Part shown: in pieces, positions 36,274 to 45,898 of the stretch
Layout of the letters: each line of letters begins with the position of its first letter
Position numbering within the stretch: the first letter of the stretch is position 1
Assembly: GCA_038087015.1 (NCBI GenBank)
Contig: JASBNA010000096.1
Location: 53,024-117,023, forward strand
Source: Cerrena zonata
Lineage: Eukaryota > Basidiomycota > Agaricomycetes > Polyporales > Cerrenaceae
DNA length: 64,000 nt
Direction of reading: 5' to 3'
The notes under the pieces: model-generated
Databases searched by the model: none
What the model saw: the letters and a program-made list of their open reading frames with translations, nothing else
Told to the model about the DNA's origin: nothing
Translations under genes and position numbers: made by a program

Positions 36274-37060
36274 TTGTCGACTGAACCTCGGTGTATAAGT
36301 CTAGCCTCTCTCAAGTTTCATCTTCAAGCACGACGACGATTGGAAGCAAGCAAGCAGAAGACTACGATACCAACACCAGAACATGTTGCTGCCGACTCTA
36401 ACGAACCCATCCCACACTCGCAAGCTGACTCGTCGACATGCCCTCCGAGAGATCTCACTGGAACAACCCATGCCTCCACCCCGCTCATCGCAGCACTCGT
36501 CATGGCTCACCTCGGCGCACCCACACTCGCTAATCTCGGTGGTCCTTCGCTGGCCTCCCAAGTCATGGCAAGTCATTATCACAGTACTCGACATACCTCG
36601 AATAAACGTTCGTCTATTACCGACATAGATCCTGGAAGAGAATACTACTAAGCATCCGTAGACCAACGATATCTTCCCGTATTCCCTTTTGCTGCTCACT
36701 GTGGTGGGCATACTCTAACGACGTCTTACCCCTGCAGCAATGCGTCGCCCATTTACCAGTCTTCTCAACATTACAGGCTACTCGGCTCTCCTTCTCCTCC
36801 TTCCCATCCACTACCTAACTCACAGAATCTACTCTGGTCTCACTCCTCCTCTGTACTTTGTCGGACTACCAGAACTCAACTTCAAGTCTACCAAAGTCGG
36901 ATTCGCAGAATTGGCTTGGCGGAACTGTCTCGATTGGCGTTGTCAGGGATGATGCTGTAGGAATGAGCATCATCTGGTCTACCTGGCTGGTCACCTACCT
37001 CGCTCTAGCGAAAAGTCTCAAGAATCGTCTTGTACAAATGAGTTAACAGGGACCATAACG
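36274..37060 (+). pseudogene. Mcp1-like (DUF1691) gene relic, copy 2
   Basis: Near-identical to 10,946-11,740. The first frame is longer here and runs through to DPGREYY, joining the LANLGG membrane segment to the conserved GREYY motif. The second frame (MRRPFTSLLNITGYSALLLL, PIHYLTHRIYS) and the IIWSTWL piece follow in other frames. The TWPRRSW part is degenerate as in copy 1. Confidence 0.6.
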
Positions 37061-37089
37061 TGCGTTTTCGTCTCTCGCGGAAAGAAGCA

Positions 37090-38060
37090 TGTGTTGTTTT
37101 TGTTCGTTGTATTAATGAAACCTTTTCGGCCTCCTGCGCATGTTCAATATTCACCCTCGTCGGAACTGATACTTGCCCAAGCCAGTGACAAGAGGCCGAC
37201 AGCGAATGTGAAGTGAGTTATAGTACCATGAGTGGTCTTCGACTCGGACGTTTGGCGCATTGGAGTAGTAGGTGGATGTAGCCTTCACTATGAATAGTTG
37301 GGCGCGGAGACAGGATTACATCTCATATAAGTGACTACTATATGGCGGTGTTCGCAAACGAAACTTACGCTGGAGCAACAGACCATTCGGTGCATTAGTC
37401 CATGTCTTATCTTATCGTTCGAGCTCGCTTACACGCTCTATAGTAGATCGATTAGATCGGCAAAACATACATGCTTGTAGTCTGACTTGATCGCTTTACC
37501 CTCGAAGTTCAAGGACGAAGTTCTATGACAAATGTTTGATTGATGACTGGCATAGAACAATATCTGCAATGTAAAATGGCAAAGCAACCATACATTTTGC
37601 AGACGGTCATAACGAAGTAATCGATTGTTCATGGTTTCGGGTTGCGTGTTTATTGTGCACGTTCACCAATGTTGGACGTGATAGAATCTCTTCACGTGAA
37701 TGGATAACGAACGATCCCGCAAGAATGCTTCACTTGAAAGAACGCAGTGAATGACAACAATATCTGGGCGGTAGAGATGAACAAGGTAGTATAATACAGA
37801 TCTAGAATGAATAACAACACGAAGGCTAACGAAACAGGTCAACGATAAATGTACAATTATAAGATGACAGTGGCGACAAGATGTGACACGATGAGAGATA
37901 TGCGAACCAATGATAACTAGAATTATAATGGGTATGGGATGGTGATGTGTCAAGTGTCCGAATAAGTGCAATACAAATGAGAATGAGGAATAACAAGTAA
38001 TGCGTGATGAAAGACAACGTAAACCCAAAATGAAGGATGAAAGAAAGATGGAATATAGAT
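37090..38060. other. No gene seen
   Basis: Counterpart of 11,761-12,734: AT-rich 3' flank of gene F with no supported reading frame. Confidence 0.5.
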
Positions 38061-39406
38061 CTAGTTAGGGTATTGTTCGGAATAGCTACTGTGGTCGTAT
38101 TCCAATGGAGAATACCCGGGGGTTGAGTATGGAGATGATTGTAGATACATCGGAGCGTTGTATGAATACCAAGTCGAGGCGTCCCACAAGCCTGAGGGGC
38201 ATGAGCCCATGGTTAACCCAGGATAACCTGAGGAGGACTCGGCGACAGAGGTAAATGCAGCTTCGGTGAAAAGGTTGGAGGCGGGTATATGAGAAGGATA
38301 ACCGTATCCTTGGAATGACGATTGGCCGTAGTACAGATTGGCATCGAACATGGGAGAGGAGGGGAACGAATCTCCCATGGATGACCCTGTTGACGGAGAG
38401 TACGCACTAACTGGCGAGTACGACGTAGAAGCTCTTGAAGACGATGACGATGAAAGGGAAGGTGCAGGGCTATGGACATTGGAGTACGTCCCACCATAAC
38501 CTGATGCCCAATGCGGAGTGGGAGCGGTGAGAGTGAGGGTGTTGTCGACGTTGACGGGATAGGTGGGGACAGGGGCGGCGTAGTGGTAATCTGAAGTAGA
38601 GACGGCATACTCATGAGGTACGCATGCATCAGGTCCGTCAGAGTCAGTGTCGACTGGGAGTTCCGCGTCAAAGATCTCGGGGCTGGTGGGGACAGGGGTT
38701 GGAGGGGTTGGAGGAGTCGGCGGGCGTGGAAGGGGTGCGACCTCGGGTAACCACCTCTCTCCCTTGCCCCTCACCTGCGGTGTAGGTTCGAGATTCAACT
38801 TCTTCTCCTCATGCCTCCGCCTTCCTATACTTGCAGCAATGAAATAATCGGAATGACAGTCAGTCCTATGGCGACTGAAACTTGACGAGGCCGAATTTCC
38901 CGTGTATGTCTTCGCACATCGCGTGAAGACAGTGGGGTACCTTCCGTTGGGAATATACACGCCACAATGCTCGTAGTGGAAATGTTCATACTCAACGTGA
39001 TCGTCGCAATGATCAGCTGTATCGAACTCTTTGTTACAACCGGGGACACCGCATTTGAACCTGATAACAAAGATGCTCAGACTCGAGTTCTCCTGATACA
39101 AAATGGTAGGACGTATGGCATACCTGATTCCGAGTTCCAAATACATCTCTCCGGTTTTCCGTTTTTTAGAGCGACAACGATGGTGGTAGATATGAGCGAA
39201 AAATAGCTCCGAGCTGGACAATCCTCTATGGCAATATCTGCACACCAATGTCTTCTTTCGAAGCTACATGGGCCGCATTAGCTGGCTTATTGTTGGAGAG
39301 TGACAAAGAAACCACATACGCTATTGTCAAACTGTTTTGGTTGCTTTCTCGCAGTGGAACGTTTAGGGGTCTCCGTTGGACCGTTCGCGGGAGTAGCGCG
39401 ACCCAT
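38061..39406 (-). CDS. C2H2 zinc-finger protein F, copy 2
   Basis: Intact second copy, 408 aa. Exons are 39406-39320, 39263-39124 and 39060-38061, with the same two introns (56 and 63 nt). Fingers 1 and 2 match copy 1 except for small changes. The atypical third cluster differs by a block: AKTYMASWASS in copy 1 is AKTYTGNSASS here, and nearby DYW is DYF and IGL is IGR. The last 30 residues also differ, from MYPQSQPQPH to MYLQSSPYST, with a two-residue shortening. The paralogues may therefore have diverged in binding or regulation. Confidence 0.82.
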
Positions 39407-39480
39407 ACTGGAGAAGTGGTCGGTGAAGCGGAGGATGGAAATTGAGATGATGGGGGTTGCAGTAAAGCGTCAGAGTAAGT

Positions 39481-41150
39481 CAGGGATGGTGTACACTCCG
39501 TCCCACACCCCACCTTAAGTACCCTCACATGTCAATTCCGAGTATCAGCTCCCTCTTGGAGATGCCGTTCCATGGTTGCTGAGTGATACGAACCTAACCA
39601 GAGGGTAGGGTGCTGTGAGCCATAACGGGAATGCTAAGATAGTAGGGCGGTGCGATCTGGACGATGATTTACATTCGCTTAGGACAACGCATTGACCCTC
39701 CATTTCTTCCTACACGAGGCAGCCTGTGGAACATGCCGCGAGACCGGGCCTATGCAAAGTTCAAGCTAAGGTTCAGCTTGTGCCTTCGTCTGCGCAAAAT
39801 ACCATCTTGGGACAAGGAAATCGAAGCATGGGCCCGCCTAAAATATTATTATTTCAAAAGCTGGTATCCATGAGACCTGTTTAGGGACGCTATGGTCATG
39901 AAAGGATATATCTTCGGAGACTCGGGAAGGAGAAAACGAAGACCCGGTGATCTGATTTGCAGTGATTGACATTTCTGGTCAGACCTTGTATCGAGATCTA
40001 CCTCAATTTCGTATGGAGCACAATGGGAAAGAAGACTTGCCTTACGGTGCCTACGTCAATTACTTTGAGCTCCCCATTTTCCTCGGCCATGATGCGTATT
40101 GGTGGCGAATTCGGTAAGCAGCCTGGTAATGACACAGGTGTTTGACCTGTACAGCTATGTCTTCTGTCGATTTGGGTGTGTTAGTACTGCCTGTTTCGAA
40201 CTTCGTATCAGAAAGTCCTTCCAGCCACTCAACTAAAGGCTGTGGTGGGAGCATACTGGTCATCTGTGTATCATTTGGAAGCGGTCAATCACTTCGCATT
40301 TACTTCACAGCTAGAGGCATACGAGTCAGTTGCAGAGTTTGTGGCGTATGGGGTTAATAATAATCCGATCTCGATTCAGAAAGAGGGGTACAATGGTATT
40401 ACTCGAGGCTTCCGAGTCTGAGCTGAACAAGGTTTGATTGATCAGTACTGTATTACGGTCAAAGGATGTCGACAAACGTACACGCACGATATTTGAACTC
40501 AGGAAACAGTGGCGAAGTCATCATTGTGCGGTGGAGTGACGGGGTAACATCACAGTTCGTCCCCACCCCGCTTGACCCTTGTTCTAGGGCTATCTTGCAC
40601 CTCAACCCTCCGTACGCCGTTCAGTGCATTCAAGGATTGTAGGATGATATCTTTCGATTCGTCCCATATATTCTGGGGTACAGAGATGACTTGGATGTCA
40701 GACAACTCCCCGACCTTTCCCTGGTGTACCATGGATGGGTGAACCGCCAAGATGGACGGATTGTTGGCTACTTTAGAGCCGGATGTAACAGTGATAGTCA
40801 AGTATGTGTTCGCACTGAAGTCCATGTTACAAAATAGTCACAACACGATGTTTATAAGCACGTCTGTAGGACTCGAAGGCCGGGTGTGTACACTGTACAG
40901 AGTATTGAATGGCGAACTCGGAATTGTTGATGTACAGCCGCGTAGCGGTGGTTGAGCTCATTTTCCCACACCTTCGACTTCAACTTGAAGTCTTATATTA
41001 CTTATACCTAAGTAAGTATTCTACCTACCGTCAACGACATTATAATGAGCACATCCGAATCATGCAATGTGATTCACTAGAGGTGACGCTTTATCTAACG
41101 AGACTGTCTTGTCTTGTCAGAATGTCGAGTTCACCATTGGCGCGCAACTT
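39481..41150. repeat. Repeat block R', copy 2
   Basis: Near-identical to 14,161-15,830, with indels in its right third (around 40,490-40,560 and 40,840-41,130). It starts about 75 bp upstream of the gene F start codon and ends just before IPMK. Confidence 0.6.
40550..40825 (-). CDS. Hypothetical frame inside block R', copy 2
   Basis: A 91-codon minus frame beginning MDFSANTYLTITVTSGS and ending SPRTRVKRGGDEL, the counterpart of the C-terminal part of 15,239-15,583. Few replacements separate the copies. No family recognised; probably an exon of a lost or unresolved gene. Confidence 0.3.
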   Translation of the reverse strand: MDFSANTYLTITVTSGSKVANNPSILAVHPSMVHQGKVGELSDIQVISVPQNIWDESKDIILQSLNALNGVRRVEVQDSPRTRVKRGGDEL

Positions 41151-41194
41151 GAACACACTAGTACACTTTCCAATTCTCTTTCCTCGTTACAATC

Positions 41195-42308
41195 ATGTCT
41201 ACATCTTCAACCCCCAATGAAGCTGGCCATGTTCCACTGGAAGCTCAAGTCGGTGGTCATAAAGGTGTGATGACCACCGAGGACGGATCCCTCCTGATCA
41301 AACCAGCACTTCCCGTAGAAGTTGCTTTCTACCAATCAGTTGGCACAGATCCTGCATTCGCACCTCTGCGCCCTTTTATTCCAAAATTCTATGGAACTTT
41401 GACACTCGAGGGTATGGTTGACCCGGAGAAAGGGCTGGATGGAGGTGAAGTGAAGCCTATTCCCGGACAGGATAAAGATACGTCCCTTCTACTGGCTCCG
41501 CATCTGCATTGGATCCTCATTCCGCATTTGGTCATTACATAGGATTGTGCTTGAGAACCTGTCCCACTCTTTCAAGAAACCTAATATTCTCGATATCAAA
41601 CTCGGCACTGTCCTTTACGATGTCGATGCTACGCCAGAGAAAAAGGCCAGGATGGAGAAGACTGCTCGGGAAACAACTTCTCTCTCGACTGGCATTAGAC
41701 TGACCGGATTCCAGGTAGCAGTGACACTGTGTTTATACCACACAAATGACATTCAAATAACCTTATAGGTATACGATCTCGCAGCCAACCTTGCTGTAAA
41801 TACTCCTCGAGAGTACGGGAAATCGATCAAAGCGTCCGAGTTGATTGACGGCATTGGTCGATTCTTCCCAGTTGCTTCCAGTTCCTCCTCACCACAGCCT
41901 GCTTCACTCCCATCCTCCGGTACGGGTCTACCTGCACGTCTACTCCTTCCTATCCTAGAGTATCTCCGTGAGGATATCGCAGAAATCCGTGAAGCTATTG
42001 CGGATGTCCATATGCGCATGGTCGGTGGAAGCCTGTTGATCATCTATGAAGCCGACTGGGAACGTGTCGAAGAGGGACTGAAGTACCTTGATGAAGATGG
42101 TGGCTCGGATGAAGACGAGGAGGACGATGACGATGACAAGGAGGCGAAGCAACGCCCTGGACCTCCTTACGCCGTCAAAGTGATCGACTTCGCTCATACG
42201 CGCATCGTTCCGGGTGAAGGTCCCGACGAGGGTGTGTTGAAAGGAGTCGACACAACGTTGAGTCTGCTGGATCAGCGTATCAAACAGGTTAAAGCTGCCG
42301 CTGCATAG
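41195..42308 (+). CDS. Inositol polyphosphate multikinase, copy 2
   Basis: Intact copy, 332 aa. Exons are 41195-41481, 41543-41714 and 41769-42308; introns are 61 and 54 nt, both GT-AG. The PxxxDxKxG motif is PNILDIKLG, and SLLIIYEADW and KVIDFAHTR are also present, so the catalytic core is complete. Compared with copy 1 it lacks eight residues in the Ser/Pro linker after FFPVASSSSS and has a canonical GT donor at intron 1. It is the better candidate for the expressed gene. It converges on the DUF6593 gene. Confidence 0.9.
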
Positions 42309-42591
42309 TCATCTGATTCCATAAGAATGTAACTTCATATACACTAATGATTTCTTTCGAGTGGTTTACTAGCTCTGGCTGGTGCTCCTCATGTTACAGC
42401 GAGTTATATTTGGCTTTGTAGTGCAAGACCATCTTTCATCTGTCTTAATCTGGGAGGGATCATGTCATGCTTCGCTCCGGATCGTTGAGATGTCCAACAA
42501 ACCGCGGCTATATTTACACATAACTTAATGTGTCGTATATCTCTACCATCCGCTCAGGAGGTATATTACATTAAAACACAGTATGCAACCA
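42309..42591. other. Intergenic, longer than in copy 1
   Basis: About 280 bp between the convergent IPMK and DUF6593 stop codons, against 110 bp in copy 1. The extra DNA lies around 42,345-42,530 and shows no gene. Confidence 0.5.
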
Positions 42592-43286
42592 TCAGGCAGC
42601 TGCAGCTGCAGCGGCCTCAGCATCTCTCCGTTTCGTCTCCATGTATACCCAAGTAATAACGATGAGATCCAACATAAATGTGACTGAATCGTCCACTTCG
42701 AGAGCCGGCTGCTTTCGTTTGAAAATATTTCCTTGGTAGGTGTTAACTACGACAGGAGCAGGCTTTGAACCATCATCAATTTTCACCTACACCGTCCGAG
42801 TCAATATGATCGAAGCATGTGAAATCTGCATGGTGCCGCCGGCGGTGAGTATCAGATAACTCACTTTCGCAGTCCCACTACTTATGCTCCACCGATAGTT
42901 CTTCCCGTCTGGACCCGTGAAGTGTTTTTTCCTTCGATACTGTTAGTCTGACTGAAATGTCTCGCATGGATCGTCAGTACTCACTCAAACCATGCGTGCT
43001 TGGACTTCAATATATCTTGTACGTCATATGCCCTTCCTTCCCATATCAATCGAGAGTTCTGGACATTGTGCCAATGAATCCTGGCTATTTCTTCTTCTGG
43101 ATTTGGTTCGACGTCATGCATCTTCTTTGCATCCTGATATCTTTGGGATTTCATCTCAGGGATTTTGTATATTGTGGTCGTCTTCCGTGTAAATAACCCA
43201 GGGGTTTTGATGTGGTAGACTGCACGCCCGTCAGGAATTCTGAGGACGGTTGAGGTTGTGGAGTTTCTTGTGAGCTCGAGTTGCAT
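42592..43286 (-). pseudogene. DUF6593-domain gene, copy 2, splice site damaged
   Basis: Counterpart of 17,141-17,851. Exon 1 (43286-42985) is intact, from MQLELTRNSTTSTVLRIPDG to HAWFE. Exon 3 (42786-42592) is intact and ends in an Ala run. The exon 2 sequence with FTGPDGKNYRWS is also kept. The acceptor of intron 1 is changed: copy 1 has ctaacggag before the exon, while copy 2 has ctaacagta. The only nearby AG would add two bases and shift the frame. Unless an unusual acceptor is used, the protein would be truncated. Confidence 0.6.
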
Positions 43287-43289
43287 CTT

Positions 43290-44229
43290 AATATGAGGTA
43301 TAGTTAAATGATGACACTGTCTCCGGATAGAGTCTTATATAGCTATCAAAGTACATGCCGGTGGCCGATGCGGTGCCGTACTGCTCATCACTCCATAGAT
43401 ACTCGTTGACAGGTGCATGTTGGTTAAATGCTACTGCGCACTGCGGGAAAGTCTTAGGAGTGATGTTTTAGATACATTCGTTTGCCGAGTGTATCGACGA
43501 GTGTATCAACTAATCCATTTAGACTACCGATCGGGGTGAATCTCTCCAATCGAATCCCACACTGGCGGTGTGAGCGGTATTTTGTCTGCCATCGAGAGAT
43601 TGGTTTGATATGCGCAGTAACCCCTAGACGTGACTCGAATATGACCCCAATCAATTTGATCAATACGTCAAACGCATGTTTGCTGCCAGTGTAAAGCCAC
43701 AGTTCTTTGTGATGGTAAGTCAACTCCGATCACCCATGATTTTGGAAATGAGTAGTTCATGCCAACGATTTCCAAGAAAGGCCCCATTGATGCGATAACG
43801 GATGTACATGGCGTATACATCAATAGCTGCACAGAGCTCGGCCTAGCCTTAGAATCTAAGATGAAGTAGTGACTAGCTTATGTCATGCTGGAAAGTTTAT
43901 TTGTTCATGTTGCTCAAGAGCGTCTTGCCTGCTGCCTAATCTGGGATATTTCACGTGCGTTTCTCTTCCCGTCTTGCAAACCTAGTAAATGTTTCACTTC
44001 TCAACGTTCTACATCACTCGCCGGGGATGAGAAATGATGAAATGTCTCAGAAATGTACATGCTACACTACCTAATGGACTCTGCGTTGACTAGTCACGCT
44101 GTTAGGCACCGGCACCGGCACGGCCCAGAGCTGTAGTATTTAGACGCATATCCCGCTATGCTCTCAGAAACCTATACTCGTCGTTGTCAAGATACTGACG
44201 TCTGAAATAATGTTAGGGTAACGTACATG
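43290..44229. other. No gene seen
   Basis: Counterpart of 17,852-19,040 without the copy-1-specific 0.37 kb stretch. No supported frame. Confidence 0.5.
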
Positions 44230-44233
44230 AAGG

Positions 44234-45194
44234 TGATGTTAACTTTGAGATCCCCTCCGCAGGCAAACTATGCAAGACCCACTACTGGATTGTAGGGGAT
44301 TTGAAGACTAGCAAGACTCCTCTCGTGATTCTCCACGGAGGGCCAGGTGCTACTCACCATTACGTCTCTATCAACGACGAACTCTACAAGCTGCATGATA
44401 TCCCTGTCATTCTCTATGATCAGATCGGTAACGGGAACTCCACCCATCTTCCTGAGAAGAGAGGAGATGCCGACTTCTGGACGGTGCAGCTGTTCATCAA
44501 TGAGCTTGATAACTTGCTCAAGCACCTCGCTATCCAGCAGAGATACGATATTCTCGGACATTCGTGGGGAGGTATGTTGGCAGCGTCCTTTGCGATACGC
44601 TAACCTGAGGGTCTCAGAAGACTCGTCCTCGCTTCCGCCGTTGCACGTATGCAGGACTGGGTCGAATCGGTGAACCGGTTGAAGTCACTGCTACCTCAAG
44701 ATGTTCAGGAAACGTTAGATAAGCATGAAGCTGCGGGAACAGTGGAGGATCCGGAATATCAGGCTGCAGCAGACAAATATAACGAGCAGTTTACCTGCAG
44801 GCTGACACCCTTACCAGAAGGGTTTGTCGAAGACAACGAGTGGATGGCGAATAACAGTACCGTTTATCACACGATGTAAGCCAGTACCCCTTTCGCATCT
44901 TAATCGTACCTTACCTTCAAATTTCTATGTCCGCCTAGGAATGGGCCCACGGAGTTCTTCATCACAGGTTCGATAAAGACCTTCGACGTTGTATCAGATT
45001 TGCACGGGATCAACGTTCCAACTTTATTGACGAATGGCAAATGGGACGGCGCTCAAGATACCGTAGTGAAGAAATTCTTCTGGAACATACCCAAGGTAAA
45101 ATGGGTGCAATTTGCAGAAGCAAGCCACACTCCCCATTATGAGGAAACTCGACGCTACATGGATACTGTGGGAACGTTTTTGACGGAAATGTAG
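44234..45194 (+). pseudogene. S33-type alpha/beta-hydrolase pseudogene, copy 2
   Basis: Full-length relic of a proline-iminopeptidase-like enzyme. Seen: EGDVNFEIPSAGKLCKTHYW, LHGGPGATHHY (oxyanion loop), YDQIGNGNSTHLPEKRGD, the nucleophile elbow GHSWGGM, cap sequence LDKHEAAGTVEDPEYQAAAD, a conserved intron near 44,878-44,939, then NGKWDGAQ (Asp) and ASHTPHYEE (His). Damage: no start codon in frame, and a TAA at 44,601-44,603 where the paralogue has a Gln codon, which looks like CAA to TAA. The catalytic residues are otherwise intact, so inactivation appears recent. The 3' half (44,649-45,194) is only present in this copy of the duplication. Confidence 0.85.
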
Positions 45195-45898
45195 AGATTG
45201 AGTTGTATGTGGACGTTAGGGATGAGATACTTGTAGGGCTTCTGCACACACATAATGGAGACAACTGCAGTATCTAACTGCGTGTTCAATTATACGCTCG
45301 GCGAGTACTATCTCTGGTAGACTACTCGAATCAAGTTTAACGATTGATCATAATCAGTATTGTCTCCGTGCTACATCAGCTCGACCACTAGTGAAAGCTC
45401 TGGGGAGTGAACCTAGCACACCAACCGCAAGAAATCGTAAAGGGAACAGATTGACGGAGTAACGAGAACTATAAATGTGTTCGGACGGGAATCGAACTTC
45501 AAGTTCGACTTGAAGTGGTGGTCCATCCCGATTTGTCATGACACTTGCATGAACACAACCAGGACTATGATGGTATCATGAGCAGGGGGAAGGTCCAAAC
45601 GGCGGACTACATGTGTCCAAACACGGACATCATGATAAGCCGTAGAGATATACGTTATAGTGCCGGCTAGTAACGCAGGGGGAGGAGTGGGGTGATGTGG
45701 GGTCGATGATGTGTGGAAATCAAGAGGAGGGGGTTGGATGTAAATGCGAGACTGGACAATATGCAACAAAAGTGATGAGAAAGCAGGAAGAGAAATTTGA
45801 TACAAATGCTCGTGATGTCATAAGATAGATGCAGACGAATCCGTGCGTGGTATAAGTGACAAAATGTCTTTGCGATAAAGGGATCATGCCTTGCTGCG
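45195..45898. other. Intergenic, no gene seen
   Basis: Between the hydrolase pseudogene and the stop codon of the first kinase. Minus frames here extend from the kinase 3' flank and have no recognisable content. Confidence 0.5.

Larger units (their letters stand above)
24608..44780. repeat. Segmental duplication, copy 2
   Basis: This is the direct-orientation counterpart of positions 1 to about 19,582. It contains repeat block R, gene A, the Mcp1-like relic, gene F, block R', IPMK, DUF6593 and the hydrolase pseudogene. Beyond about 44,780 the hydrolase reading frame continues to its stop, whereas copy 1 is cut off at the equivalent point. Copy 2 also has an extra 0.65 kb local duplication (34.3-35.6 kb) and lacks a segment of about 0.37 kb present in copy 1 (about 18,370-18,740). 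Confidence 0.93.
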
